DNA of 64,000 nucleotides, taken from contig NZ_JAQBNR010000051.1 of the NCBI RefSeq assembly GCF_028288465.1, positions 97,637-161,636 on the forward strand, written 5' to 3'. Below, piece after piece: positions 9,297-18,901 of the stretch (positions are counted from its first letter, which is position 1; each line of letters opens with the position of its first letter). A program made the translations under genes and the position numbers. This DNA comes from Ferruginibacter sp. GTDB lineage: Bacteria > Bacteroidota > Bacteroidia > Chitinophagales > Chitinophagaceae. A model generated the notes under the pieces. That model was given only the letters and a program-made list of their open reading frames with translations, made no database searches and was not told the DNA's origin.

Positions 9297-11012
9297 TTAG
9301 TGCGAATCCCTGCTTACCTTATTGCCTGAACCTCCTTTTAAAAAATCCATGTCTGCGCCCAGGTGCGCCTGCTGTACATGTGTTTGATACAAGTGCACAT
9401 AACCCCTTGTCTGCATCGTTTCTGTTTGCTTCCATGCCGCTTTGCGAACAGCCAGTTCTTCCTCACTCACTTCCAGCTGCAATGTTCTGTTATGCGCATC
9501 CAGGCTGATGATATCGCCATTTTTTACCAGCGCCAACGGGCCACCCACGGCGGCCTCCGGTGATACATGCAACACGGTTGTTCCAAAACCTGTGCCGCTC
9601 ATACGGCCGTCTGATATACGCACCATGTCTGTAACACCCTGTTCGAGTAACTTTTTTGGCAGCGTCATATTGCCTACTTCTGCCATGCCGGGATACCCTT
9701 TTGGGCCCACATTTTTTAATACCATAATGCTGGTTGCATCAATGTCCAGTGCAGGATCGTCTATGCGTGCATGGTAGTCTTCTATATTTTCAAACACCAC
9801 CGCTTTACCGGAATGTTTTAATAGAGCCGGTGTGGCTGCCGATGGCTTCATCACCGCACCATCGGGTGCAAGGTTTCCCTTTACTACCAGTATGCCCGAC
9901 TCTGGTTTAAATGGTTCCTGCATGGTGCTGATAATATTGCGGTCATACACTTCTGCCGTCGCACAGTTGTCGCCCATCATTTTCCCATTTACGGTTATCG
10001 CATCATTGTGAATAATGGCTTTCATTTCTTTGATCACCGCAGGTAAACCTCCGGAGTAATACAAGTCTTCCATATAGTTTTCACCTGATGGCTGAATGTT
10101 GGCCAGCAACGGTATTCCCTGGGAATACTTGTCAAAATCTTCAATGTTTAAATCAACACCAATGCGACCTGCAATGGCCAGCAGGTGAATGACAAAATTA
10201 GTAGATCCCCCCATGGCAGCATTGACCATGATGGCATTTTCAAAAGCCTTGCGAGTTAAAATTTTTGACATGGTGAGGTTTTCTTTTACCATATCCACAA
10301 TACGCCGGCCGGATAGTTGAGAGAATACTTTCCGCCTGGCATCTGCAGCAGGTATGGAGGCATTGTTGGGCAGTGAAAGCCCGAGCGCCTCTACCATTAC
10401 CGCCATAGTAGAAGCCGTGCCCATTACGGCGCAATGGCCCTGTGTCCGGGCCATGCAGGCTTCTGACTCCATAAATTCTTCTGTTGTAATTTGCCCCAGT
10501 TTATGGGCAGCATCAAAACGCCAGATGTCGGACGTACCGATATCTCTCCCCTTCCAATGGCCCTTTAACATAGGACCGCCCGAAATAACGAGTGTTGGGA
10601 TATCTACGCTGCAGGCACCCATTACCAGCGAAGGCGTTGTTTTATCACACCCGCACAATAACACTACGCCATCTACCGGGTTGGCACGGATAGATTCTTC
10701 CACATCCATGCTTACCAGGTTGCGGTATAACATGGCGGTTGGCTTTATCAGTGTTTCGCCTAGCGACATTACCGGAAATTCCACCGGGAAACCACCGGCT
10801 TCCAGCACGCCCTTTTTAACTGCTTCTGCCAGTTCCCTGAAATGCCCGTTGCAGGGTGTTAATTCACTCCAGGTGTTGCAGATGCCAATTACCGGCCTGC
10901 CATCAAACATATCTGGTGGTGCACCCTGGTTCTTCATCCATGCACGGTATATGAATCCATCCTTGTCTTTGCGGCCAAACCAGCTGGCGCTTCTTAATTT
11001 TTCGGGTTCCAT
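9297..11012 (-). CDS. IlvD/Edd family sugar-acid dehydratase (L-arabonate/D-xylonate dehydratase-like)
   Basis: A 571-residue iron-sulfur dehydratase. Family motifs seen: ICNTWSELTPCN (about 44-55), VVLLCGCDKTTPSLVMG (about 117-133) and CAVMGTASTMA (near 195), with the cysteines expected to bind the cluster; NAAMGGSTNFVIHLLAIA lies near 265 and DGRMSGTGFGT near 480. The N-terminus (RSASWFGRKDKDGFIYRAWM) and the CGCDKTTP form fit the pentonate-type dehydratases better than the branched-chain amino-acid enzyme IlvD, and no ilv genes are nearby. It would convert a sugar acid to a 2-keto-3-deoxy acid. With the SDR and Dabb genes it fits an oxidative sugar catabolic operon. The exact substrate is unknown. 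Confidence 0.85.
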   Translation of the reverse strand: MEPEKLRSASWFGRKDKDGFIYRAWMKNQGAPPDMFDGRPVIGICNTWSELTPCNGHFRELAEAVKKGVLEAGGFPVEFPVMSLGETLIKPTAMLYRNLVSMDVEESIRANPVDGVVLLCGCDKTTPSLVMGACSVDIPTLVISGGPMLKGHWKGRDIGTSDIWRFDAAHKLGQITTEEFMESEACMARTQGHCAVMGTASTMAVMVEALGLSLPNNASIPAADARRKVFSQLSGRRIVDMVKENLTMSKILTRKAFENAIMVNAAMGGSTNFVIHLLAIAGRIGVDLNIEDFDKYSQGIPLLANIQPSGENYMEDLYYSGGLPAVIKEMKAIIHNDAITVNGKMMGDNCATAEVYDRNIISTMQEPFKPESGILVVKGNLAPDGAVMKPSAATPALLKHSGKAVVFENIEDYHARIDDPALDIDATSIMVLKNVGPKGYPGMAEVGNMTLPKKLLEQGVTDMVRISDGRMSGTGFGTTVLHVSPEAAVGGPLALVKNGDIISLDAHNRTLQLEVSEEELAVRKAAWKQTETMQTRGYVHLYQTHVQQAHLGADMDFLKGGSGNKVSRDSH

Positions 11013-11080
11013 AGTCTATTTTATTACAAGCAACAAATTACGCATATTGCCTGACTGACATTTATTTTGTTTGAGGGCTA

Positions 11081-11374
11081 TTATTGCAATGGTTCATAAT
11101 CAATCTCCAGAAAATCCTGCACGTACTTTACCCAATATTGCTGAATAAATTGTTGATGACGCGGATGGCTGGAATACGCATCATACGATTGCTGGCTTTC
11201 AAACTCCATTGACAAGCCGAAATCAAAATTATTTTTTTTACTTGTTTGTTTAAGCATTTCAAAATTAAGCACTCCTGGTATGTTGGATAGCGTTGCAGCT
11301 GCTGCAAAGAATGCCTTTTCTTCGGCACTATTTTTCAAGAAGGTTAAGGTAAAAATAACGGAATGACGTATCAT
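11081..11374 (-). CDS. Dabb (stress-responsive A/B barrel) domain protein
   Basis: A 97-residue single-domain protein. It begins MIRHSVIFTL, matching the typical Dabb start (hxHxVhFkh), has the central GLSMEFESQQSYDAYSSHP segment and ends shortly after a QFIQQYW motif, as usual for these dimeric ferredoxin-like proteins. It lies 68 bases upstream of the dehydratase in the same orientation, probably as first gene of the catabolic operon. Relatives are often encoded next to sugar-acid and aromatic catabolism genes; the role is unproven. Confidence 0.8.
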   Translation of the reverse strand: MIRHSVIFTLTFLKNSAEEKAFFAAAATLSNIPGVLNFEMLKQTSKKNNFDFGLSMEFESQQSYDAYSSHPRHQQFIQQYWVKYVQDFLEIDYEPLQ

Positions 11375-11587
11375 ATATAGCCGAATTGTAAGCTGCGGTG
11401 ATTTTATTCAAATTCCCTTATGGCAACTCAAAAAAACAAATAATCAGGCAAATAGCAAGCAGGTATTTTTTTGTTGGATGATTTTTTTTGTTTCCCCAAG
11501 TGGGGGCCAGGTTTTGAAAGATGGACAAACCTTTTTAAAAAATCCATGCAACCAATTTGATTGTATTTTTGTCAGCCTGTAAAAGCT

Positions 11588-11911
11588 ATGAAATATATTC
11601 TATTGCTGGCATTAGCGGGCCTGTTATCTTCCTGCAAAAAAGAAAAAGTTGTGGTGTATGCTAATGAGGGCACGATTACAGGCATTGATTTGCGGGAATG
11701 CCCCTGTTTAGCGCAATGCCCGTGTGCATGTGGTAGCCTGGTTTTTCATTTTACAGATGGAACCGATAGTTCAAGGATGATTATAGACAACCCTGCTATA
11801 TTTCAGTTACCAGATAACCCCCGGTTCCCGGTGCATGTAAAATTGAACTGGCAAAATACTTCGCGTTGCAATATGAAAGCGATTAAAGTGACAGATTATG
11901 CCACATTTTAA
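11588..11911 (+). CDS. Small lipoprotein, cysteine-rich
   Basis: The start at ATG 11588 is preferred over an upstream in-frame start at 11561 because it directly begins a signal peptide, MKYILLLALAGLLSSC, with lipobox LSSC. The 107-residue product has a cluster ECPCLAQCPCACG at about residues 35-47, which could form disulfides or bind metal, then a beta-rich tail. A Bacteroidota -7-like TATTTTTG lies at 11564-11571. It is a single gene between the sugar locus and the TonB receptor; no known family is recognised. Confidence 0.65.
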   Translation: MKYILLLALAGLLSSCKKEKVVVYANEGTITGIDLRECPCLAQCPCACGSLVFHFTDGTDSSRMIIDNPAIFQLPDNPRFPVHVKLNWQNTSRCNMKAIKVTDYATF

Positions 11912-11972
11912 TTTCATTTCATCTGGAAAATACAATAAAAATTACTCCGGAAAACTATACCGGTTGAATGTG

Positions 11973-14540
11973 CTAGAACATATACGTTACCGCTGAGTAA
12001 TAAAGTCCGCCAATAGAAGGTCCGCCCAGGAAAGAATAGTAATAACGATTCAACAGGTTGGTGGCACCCAGTTTTACGCTTACCCCTGGCTTTTTAAACT
12101 GGTAGTTCATTTGCACATCCATACTGCCATATGCAGGCACCTGGCCGTTTACCAAGAACGATTGCCAGTAATAACTGCTCTGCCATTTGTAAGTAATACC
12201 AGCACCAATGCCTTTATAAAGATGATCCGTTGAAAAGGTAATATTGGTGATCCATTTGGGTGTGTTAAAGCCATCTTCCAAACCATCATTACCGGTTTTT
12301 CTATCCAGCTTTGCATAAGCAACATTGGCATTGATGAGCAGGTTGCGCAGCAGGTTATATTTCACACCAAGGCTGCCTCCATAATTGAACACGGTAGTTT
12401 TTGAATTGGTCCATAAGCGGTACCGGTCCTGCAGTTTATTATCATTTAAATAAAAAGGAATTGAATCTGCAATGGCTGTTTTGGGCACACTTGCTTCTAC
12501 CTGGGCAATAAATGAATGGTAGTGATTGTAATAAAAATCCACATCCACCAATAATTTTGATTCAGGAAACAATCCTTTATAACCAATCTCAAACGAGCTG
12601 ATATGTTCCGGCACCAGGTAAGTGTAACTGTTTTTCGCCAGCATCGTTTGGTTCTTTTTAATGGCTGCAGCTTTGGTGAGTCCGCTGGTATTCACATCTT
12701 TTATTACTGCCGCTTTAAACGCATCAATCGATGATTTTAACCACGAGTTTTCAAACACACCATTGGACATTACTTTCAGCCCGCCCACTCTTTTTACACC
12801 ACCGCTGTTTACGTTGCTAAAGCCTTCGAACAAACTGGGAAAACGGTAACCGCTCTGGTAAGATATACGGAAATTACCTTGGACGGACGGGGCATATACG
12901 GCTGAAAACCGCGGATTAAAAGTGGTATGAAAATAATCGTTTTTATCAGCTCGCAAAGTAGCGCCCAATTTTAGTTTTTTATTAAAGAATTGTTTTGTTA
13001 CCGCCACAAAACCGCCGGTTTTACTGTACACCAAATTACTGTATGGATCCTGCTTTACCGGGTTGACAAAGTAATTGCCATCGGGTACAACAATATACGT
13101 TCTGTAATCAAAACCTGCCAGTAATTCTACCCGGGCATTCTTTTTTAAGTTGGATAAAAACGCGTCTGTTATATTAATTTGTCCGTCGATATTTACCAGG
13201 TTGGCTTTTACCCGAAGGGCAGCCCCTGTATCCCAGTTGTTGATGTTTTTTAATTTATCAAAGGTTGTTTTCCATGCGCTGCTGCCAGGCTCAAACCTGC
13301 CGGAATCGGCAAATGCCCTTGCCACCTGTAAAGCCCGCAGTACATCGGTGCCGGCCGCAACCGAACTGTTAAACCGGCTGGTATAATTGCTAAACCAGTT
13401 ATCATCACTTTTAAAAGCCTTGTCCATATTTTCCGCGATGGAGCGAAGGTTATAAGCATCACCGGTGTTTTCTGCATTCCAGTAGGCATGTGCAGTAACA
13501 GCCGATGTTTTTAACGTAACGCCTTGCTGCTGCACCTTATAATTTTCCAGCCTAAACCTGTTGGACCGCTGGTAAATATTATCCAGTATGGCAAATTTGT
13601 AGGCGTATGTCAGTGTACTGTTTTTATTGATTTTATAAACCAGCGTTGCATCTGCCCTGGCATTTTGCAGGTCGTAATTGGCTACCTGCTTTTCATAATA
13701 ACCGGTACGGGCCACTACATAGTTTTTGCCCTGCAATACAAGCGTTCGCCTGTTGGATGATTCATTGCCATAACCATTTACCGGATCAATGGCCGGGTTA
13801 TCTGCACCAATAAGGCCGGCGCTTGAATTTGCGGTAGTATTCAAATCTGTATGATCATCCGCCACCCAATCATTTCCCTTAGTAAAAGTGGCGTTTATTT
13901 TAAAGGCAAATTTGGAAGAAAAAGCATGTGCAATGCGGAGACTGGTTTCAGAAAAAATGGAAGGACTGCTGTTGTTATCATGTAAATGATTGACACCTGT
14001 TTTTTGTTGTACGCTTATTCCTTCGCTTGTAAAGGGATCTTTGGTAATAAAGTTGGCAAGGCCATTGATCGTATTCATGCCGTACAAGGCAGACGCTGCA
14101 CCCGGAATAATTTCCGCACTTTCTATGTCCAGGTCACCCGGTCCAAGCGCATTGGCGATAGGCGCCCCAAGGTGTGGCGCCTGTATGTCCATTCCATCTA
14201 CCAGTTGTGCAAAACGTACGTTGGTAGTGTTGGCAAACCCTCTTGTATTAATTACCTTAAACCCCAGGCTGGGCGTAATCATCTGCACGCCCTTCACATT
14301 TTCAAGTGCATCAAAAAAAGAAGGAGAAGCTGAATTTTTAAAATATACCGTTGTTTGCTTTTCGATACTCACCGGCGATTGCAATATATTTTCTGGTATT
14401 CTTGATGCCGTTACCACTACTTCATTCAGTACTGCAGCATGCATTGAATCGTTGCTATTTTTATTTACCAGGCTGGTATCCTGCGCCGCAACCTGCGCCA
14501 CAGAAAAATAACTTACAACAATTCCTGTAACAAATTTCAT
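11973..14540 (-). CDS. TonB-dependent receptor, probably ModE-controlled
   Basis: An 855-residue outer-membrane receptor. A signal peptide (ending SVAQVAAQ, about residue 20) is followed by a TonB-box-like LNEVVVTASRIPENI (about 38-52), a plug with RGFANTTNVRFAQLVDG near 100 and AEIIPGAASALYGMNTINGL near 140, and a barrel ending with an aromatic residue (YSAVTYMF). It lacks the SusC-type regulatory domain and has no SusD partner, so the substrate is probably small. Upstream lies a perfect palindrome resembling a ModE box, and then a ModE-like gene in the same direction. That suggests import of molybdate, tungstate or a chelate of them; this is inference from context only. Confidence 0.9.
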   Translation of the reverse strand: MKFVTGIVVSYFSVAQVAAQDTSLVNKNSNDSMHAAVLNEVVVTASRIPENILQSPVSIEKQTTVYFKNSASPSFFDALENVKGVQMITPSLGFKVINTRGFANTTNVRFAQLVDGMDIQAPHLGAPIANALGPGDLDIESAEIIPGAASALYGMNTINGLANFITKDPFTSEGISVQQKTGVNHLHDNNSSPSIFSETSLRIAHAFSSKFAFKINATFTKGNDWVADDHTDLNTTANSSAGLIGADNPAIDPVNGYGNESSNRRTLVLQGKNYVVARTGYYEKQVANYDLQNARADATLVYKINKNSTLTYAYKFAILDNIYQRSNRFRLENYKVQQQGVTLKTSAVTAHAYWNAENTGDAYNLRSIAENMDKAFKSDDNWFSNYTSRFNSSVAAGTDVLRALQVARAFADSGRFEPGSSAWKTTFDKLKNINNWDTGAALRVKANLVNIDGQINITDAFLSNLKKNARVELLAGFDYRTYIVVPDGNYFVNPVKQDPYSNLVYSKTGGFVAVTKQFFNKKLKLGATLRADKNDYFHTTFNPRFSAVYAPSVQGNFRISYQSGYRFPSLFEGFSNVNSGGVKRVGGLKVMSNGVFENSWLKSSIDAFKAAVIKDVNTSGLTKAAAIKKNQTMLAKNSYTYLVPEHISSFEIGYKGLFPESKLLVDVDFYYNHYHSFIAQVEASVPKTAIADSIPFYLNDNKLQDRYRLWTNSKTTVFNYGGSLGVKYNLLRNLLINANVAYAKLDRKTGNDGLEDGFNTPKWITNITFSTDHLYKGIGAGITYKWQSSYYWQSFLVNGQVPAYGSMDVQMNYQFKKPGVSVKLGATNLLNRYYYSFLGGPSIGGLYYSAVTYMF

Positions 14541-14590
14541 TGTTTATCTTTTATAGTCCCGGCATAATTGGAGGAAGATTTGGAACAAGT

Positions 14591-14618
14591 TTCGTTATAC
14601 CTGTTGAGGTATAACGAA
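14591..14618. promoter_or_regulatory. ModE-like operator palindrome
   Basis: TTCGTTATACCT and AGGTATAACGAA form a perfect 12-base inverted repeat around GTTG. The outer CGTTAT...ATAACG matches the known ModE-box form of enterobacteria. It sits 51 bases upstream of the TonB-receptor start codon, just downstream of the ModE-like gene, so it can control the receptor promoter. Confidence 0.7.
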
Positions 14619-14644
14619 AACAAACATAATACCAAAATGGCATT

Positions 14645-15001
14645 TTAAAAAATAAAATGCTGTGTTTGCTGTGCAAGCAATTGCTGAAATTTTTTATTGA
14701 AGCTGTTGAAGAGGGTAATATATTGTTCGCCTTTTTCTGTGACAGTTGCCTTGCCACCACCCTTGCCACCCCGCGTTGAAATTACCAGGGGCGTTTGTGC
14801 CTTGGTGTTCATGTCATCTATTAACTGCCAGGCCTGCCTGTAACTCATTTCCATCGCCATAGCAGCCTGCCGAATGGAGCCGTACTGTTTAATTTTTTCA
14901 AGTAGTTCTATGCGGCCCTTGCCAACCAGTTTTCCCTCAGCGGTACTGATCCAGATACGTCCGTCGGCTACAAGGGATAGTTTCTTTTTTGAAGCAGGCA
15001 T
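14645..15001 (-). CDS. ModE-type winged helix-turn-helix regulator (N-terminal domain only)
   Basis: A 118-residue protein with the ModE/LysR-like winged helix: KGRIELLEKIKQYGSIRQAA (about 28-47) and MEMSYRQAWQLIDDMN (about 50-65), followed by the wing RGGKGGGKATVTEKG (about 77-91). It lacks the C-terminal molybdate-binding MOP domains of E. coli ModE, like the single-domain ModE proteins common outside enterobacteria. It lies directly upstream of the TonB receptor and of a ModE-box-like palindrome. Confidence 0.82.
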   Translation of the reverse strand: MPASKKKLSLVADGRIWISTAEGKLVGKGRIELLEKIKQYGSIRQAAMAMEMSYRQAWQLIDDMNTKAQTPLVISTRGGKGGGKATVTEKGEQYITLFNSFNKKFQQLLAQQTQHFIF

Positions 15002-15138
15002 TATCTTGTTTTATACTACGATTAATTGCGCTAAGTTAAAGCAGTTTACTAAACTTCGCCACTGCACAACAGGCCCAATTTTAAATTGCATGAAATGACG
15101 TTTAAGGGAATAAAAATAATTTTCAGGTAACTTTACGC

Positions 15139-17679
15139 ATGCAGCAAAATTCTACAAACGCTTCGACAGATACTTTCTGGGCGCTTAAACCTGAAGATGC
15201 TTTCAAAAATATTTCCTGTTCTTCAAATGGACTATCAACAAAGGAAGCCAATGCGAGGCTTAAACAATACGGTAAAAATAGTTTCAAGGCAAAATCAAAT
15301 TCATCCGCGATTATTCTTTTTCTGTTACAATTTAAAAGTCCTATCACGATTTTGCTGATAGCAGCTGCTTTGTTATCAATGGCGCTGGGTGACATTTCTG
15401 ACACGGTAATTATTCTGCTGATTATTCTGGTAAGCAGCATACTCGGTTTCTGGCAGGAAAAAGGAGCCGCCAATGCCGTGGAAGAGTTATTAAAAATGGT
15501 GCAGATAAAATGCAGGATCGTAAGAGACGAAAAAGAAATGGAACTGCCGGTTGAAAACGCAGTGCCGGGAGATATCATCGTTTTATCCGCAGGAGACGTG
15601 ATACCTGCTGACAGTTTACTGATAGAATCTAAAGAACTGTTTATTGATGAAGCCGCCTTTACCGGGGAAACATACCCGGTTGAAAAATCGGTAGGCATCG
15701 CAGCTGTTGATGCGCCGCTTTCCAAAAGAAGCAATTCACTATTTATGGGCTCGCATGTAATCAGCGGCAGGGCCAAAGCGTTGGTGATAAAAACAGGTAA
15801 GCAGACTGAGTTCGGTAAAATATCAGATAAGCTTGGAACAAAAATTCCGGAAACAGATTTTGAAAAAGGTATCCGCCAGTTTGGATACATGCTGATGGAA
15901 ATTACACTGGTACTGGTGATCATCATCTTTGCCATTAATGTATTGCTGCATAAACCTGCGTTAGATTCCTTTCTATTTTCTCTTGCATTGGCTGTCGGAC
16001 TTACACCTCAACTGCTGCCCGCCATCATCAGCGTAAATCTTTCTGTCGGTGCCCGGGCTATGGCGAAGCAACAGGTAATTGTAAAGCGGCTTTCTTCTAT
16101 CGAAAACTTTGGGTGTATGAATATTTTGTGCTCAGATAAAACGGGCACTATCACAGAAGGCAAAGTAACGCTGAAGGATGCGCTGGATATTGAAGGCAAT
16201 CACTCAGAAAAAACATTGCAATTTGCCTGGTTAAATGCTACGATGCAGCAGGGGTTTAAAAACCCGATTGATGAAGCCATCCGTTCCAGTTACACGGGTG
16301 ATGGAAAAGGCTTTACCATACAGGCAGAAATACCGTATGACTTTATCAGGAAAAGATTAACCATACAGGTGAAGAACGCCACTGATAATTTTGCTATTAC
16401 CAAAGGAGCATTGAATTCTATTCTTACTATTTGTGATGAGGCTGAAACAACAGCAGGCGCTATCCCCATGAAAGATAAGCTGGAAGCCATTCGTACAGAA
16501 TATACCACATTGAGCGCTGCAGGTTTGCGGGTATTGGGTGTAGCCTATAAAAAAGGGTCAGCTGATAAAAATTTTACCCGGGCCGATGAAATCAATATGA
16601 CTTTCCTGGGTTTTATTACCCTGTTTGATCCGCCTAAAAAAGATGCGCAGCAAACCATTGCCAACCTGCATAATTTAGGTGTATCACTAAAAATAATTAC
16701 GGGAGATAATGAACTCGTAGCAGCAAGTTTTGCAAAGCAGGTTGGCATGGAAAACCCGGTGATTCTTACAGGTGCACAAATGAGAGAAATGAGCGACAGA
16801 GCGCTGTTTGAAAAGGCTCCCCGGACAAATATTTTTGCAGAAGTTGAACCCAATCAAAAGGAACGCATCATTTTGTTTTTGAAAAGATCAGGCAATGTAG
16901 TTGGCTTTATGGGCGATGGCATTAACGACGCTCCAGCCTTGCATGCTGCGGATGTGGGCATCTCTGTTAACACGGCGGTAGATGTGGCAAAAGAAGCCGC
17001 AGCGATTGTGTTATTGAACCAGGATCTGAATGTTTTGATAACCGGTATCGTTGCAGGGCGAAAGACATTTGCCAATACTATGAAATATATTTTTATGGCC
17101 AGCAGCGCCAACTTTGGCAATATGTTTAGTATGGCGGGCGCCTCTTTATTTTTACCGTTTTTGCCCTTGTTACCAAAACAAATATTACTGACCAATTTAT
17201 TAACCGACTTCCCGGAAATGGCAATTGCTACCGACCGCGTAGATATGGCTTCCGTAAGCAAACCGCAGCGTTGGAATATTAAGTTAATCAAACGATTTAT
17301 GATTGTATTCGGGCTGTTAAGTTCCGTGTATGACTACCTTACTTTTGGTGTATTGCTTTTATTAATGAAGGAAAATGAAAAAGTATTTCAAACGGGCTGG
17401 TTTACAGAGTCAGTTATTTCCGCCACATTGATTGTATTGGTTGTAAGAACGAGACTGCCATTTTTTAAAAGTTTGCCAGGCAAATGGCTTGCTATCGCAA
17501 CGAGCCTGATTGTGTTGTTTGTATTGTCCATTCCGTTAATGCCTTTCGCAGGTTTATTCGGTTTTGTTCGCCTGCCGTTGTCTTATTATGGATGGATGAT
17601 GCTGATCATCAGCTGTTATATTATATCTGCCGAGCTGGCAAAGCGATGGTTTTATAAAAAATTACAGAACCAATCCTGA
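15139..17679 (+). CDS. mgtA: Magnesium-translocating P-type ATPase (MgtA type)
   Basis: An 846-residue P3B-type ATPase. Motifs: actuator-domain TGET (about 173), phosphorylation site SDKTGTITEG (Asp about 333), nucleotide-binding region, hinge MGDGINDAPALHAADVGISV (about 590) and the MgtA-like AVDVAKEAAAIVLLNQDL. Ten membrane helices are expected from the hydrophobic clusters. Length is slightly shorter than E. coli MgtA (about 898), mainly at the N-terminus. It should import Mg2+ at the inner membrane. The upstream 140 bases show no recognised magnesium leader or riboswitch. It is divergent from the ModE-like gene. Confidence 0.92.
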   Translation: MQQNSTNASTDTFWALKPEDAFKNISCSSNGLSTKEANARLKQYGKNSFKAKSNSSAIILFLLQFKSPITILLIAAALLSMALGDISDTVIILLIILVSSILGFWQEKGAANAVEELLKMVQIKCRIVRDEKEMELPVENAVPGDIIVLSAGDVIPADSLLIESKELFIDEAAFTGETYPVEKSVGIAAVDAPLSKRSNSLFMGSHVISGRAKALVIKTGKQTEFGKISDKLGTKIPETDFEKGIRQFGYMLMEITLVLVIIIFAINVLLHKPALDSFLFSLALAVGLTPQLLPAIISVNLSVGARAMAKQQVIVKRLSSIENFGCMNILCSDKTGTITEGKVTLKDALDIEGNHSEKTLQFAWLNATMQQGFKNPIDEAIRSSYTGDGKGFTIQAEIPYDFIRKRLTIQVKNATDNFAITKGALNSILTICDEAETTAGAIPMKDKLEAIRTEYTTLSAAGLRVLGVAYKKGSADKNFTRADEINMTFLGFITLFDPPKKDAQQTIANLHNLGVSLKIITGDNELVAASFAKQVGMENPVILTGAQMREMSDRALFEKAPRTNIFAEVEPNQKERIILFLKRSGNVVGFMGDGINDAPALHAADVGISVNTAVDVAKEAAAIVLLNQDLNVLITGIVAGRKTFANTMKYIFMASSANFGNMFSMAGASLFLPFLPLLPKQILLTNLLTDFPEMAIATDRVDMASVSKPQRWNIKLIKRFMIVFGLLSSVYDYLTFGVLLLLMKENEKVFQTGWFTESVISATLIVLVVRTRLPFFKSLPGKWLAIATSLIVLFVLSIPLMPFAGLFGFVRLPLSYYGWMMLIISCYIISAELAKRWFYKKLQNQS

Positions 17680-17756
17680 CGCTCTATGCAGGGCTTCAGC
17701 AACTTTCTGAATATAAAACATGAACCTGCAAAAACAGTTCAGCCAAAATTATTTTA

Positions 17757-18500
17757 TCATGTATTCAGGTATTTATTGGGAACGTTCGCGGGATAATATT
17801 CAGTTCCGTAAGCAGCCTTCATCAACAGGGAAACAACAGTATAAATATGCGCCTCGGTGCGCTGGAACTGGCGCAGCAGTCCCATCATCGCGTAGCCGAT
17901 TGGATTTACCGAAGGAATGAAAGTTTCCCATTCATAGCCCTTGCCCCACACAAGCCCCTTTACCGTACGTAACAGGTCAGCCTTTTGAGAAATCAAATAT
18001 TGCAATACATCAATGCTCTTATTCGCATCCTGGTTTACTGTATGAAAAATGGGAGTTTGTCCGCCAAAACCATTTTCATCAAGCCCTGCCGTTGCGTTTA
18101 TATTGGCACCATGTTGTACCAATACTTTCGCACAATCTAAATGGTTGTATTCAGCACAAATGTGCAACAGGGAAGCTTCCCGAAGTGGTGCAAAAGTACA
18201 GTCAAAGGAATATCTTTTTAGCAGTGCAGCTTTATCTTCATTTAATTGCATATCCAGCGCAGTTGCATCATCCAGTAAAACTGACAGTAATATTTTGTCT
18301 TCGAAATCTACTCCATACTCTACAAAGGCCCGGATGCATTCTTTAAAAAGTGGTCCGCGTGTATACATGTTGATTAAGGAGTAGATAAGCGGTTTACCAT
18401 CCACCACTTCGTTGGGATTTACCCCGTTCTTGAAACAGGCTTTTATTCCCTCAACCGAATGCAATTCAAAATTGATTATGATTTCCTTTAAGTAATTCAT
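17757..18500 (-). CDS. Ankyrin-repeat protein
   Basis: A 247-residue soluble protein without a signal peptide. Ankyrin-type units are visible at about 110-165: ASLLHICAEYNHLDCAKVLV followed by QHGANINATAG, then TPIFHTVNQ and a further degenerate repeat with LQYLISQKADL. It is convergent with mgtA, with a 77-base gap. Such proteins mediate protein-protein contacts; no partner is evident. Confidence 0.78.
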   Translation of the reverse strand: MNYLKEIIINFELHSVEGIKACFKNGVNPNEVVDGKPLIYSLINMYTRGPLFKECIRAFVEYGVDFEDKILLSVLLDDATALDMQLNEDKAALLKRYSFDCTFAPLREASLLHICAEYNHLDCAKVLVQHGANINATAGLDENGFGGQTPIFHTVNQDANKSIDVLQYLISQKADLLRTVKGLVWGKGYEWETFIPSVNPIGYAMMGLLRQFQRTEAHIYTVVSLLMKAAYGTEYYPANVPNKYLNT

Positions 18501-18901
18501 GCGTATTCAGTTTAAAATAGTTGCTGCAATTTGCTGCGTTGAGCGGTTGCAGTTTAAAGGCGCTTTCTTCAATGGTATGTGTTGGCCTGTTAAAATCACT
18601 ATACGAGATCTAATTCAGCTTCACACCAAATAGCAAGCCAGCATACTATAGTATACGACAGCAATAAATTTGCCGGATATAAACCGTAAAAATACCTTTT
18701 GGCAATTCTTCCAATGACAGGGTAAAAAAGAAAACAATATGCCTTAGCAGCCATCTTAAAAAAAGGATTGCCAACCCTTGCGCCTTAAACCATCTTCAAC
18801 TTAGTTTGTGCAAAGATTGGCAAACCTTTTACGGCCGCATCCTTATGTATTGCGACAATAATAAGATATCGCCTTTAATCTCCTTAAAAAATTAACCGTA
18901 C
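18501..18901. other. Intergenic region, no gene seen
   Basis: About 400 bases between the ankyrin gene and the esterase gene. I see no open frame with coding character and no RNA gene. A GCAAACCTTTTACGG sequence at 18818-18832 weakly resembles the LacI-type operator but lacks the CG centre. Confidence 0.5.

Noticed and set aside
9297..11012. Annotation as branched-chain amino-acid IlvD
   Set aside because: Motif form and locus (SusCD, SDR, Dabb, LacI) fit a sugar-acid dehydratase; no ilv or leu genes are nearby.
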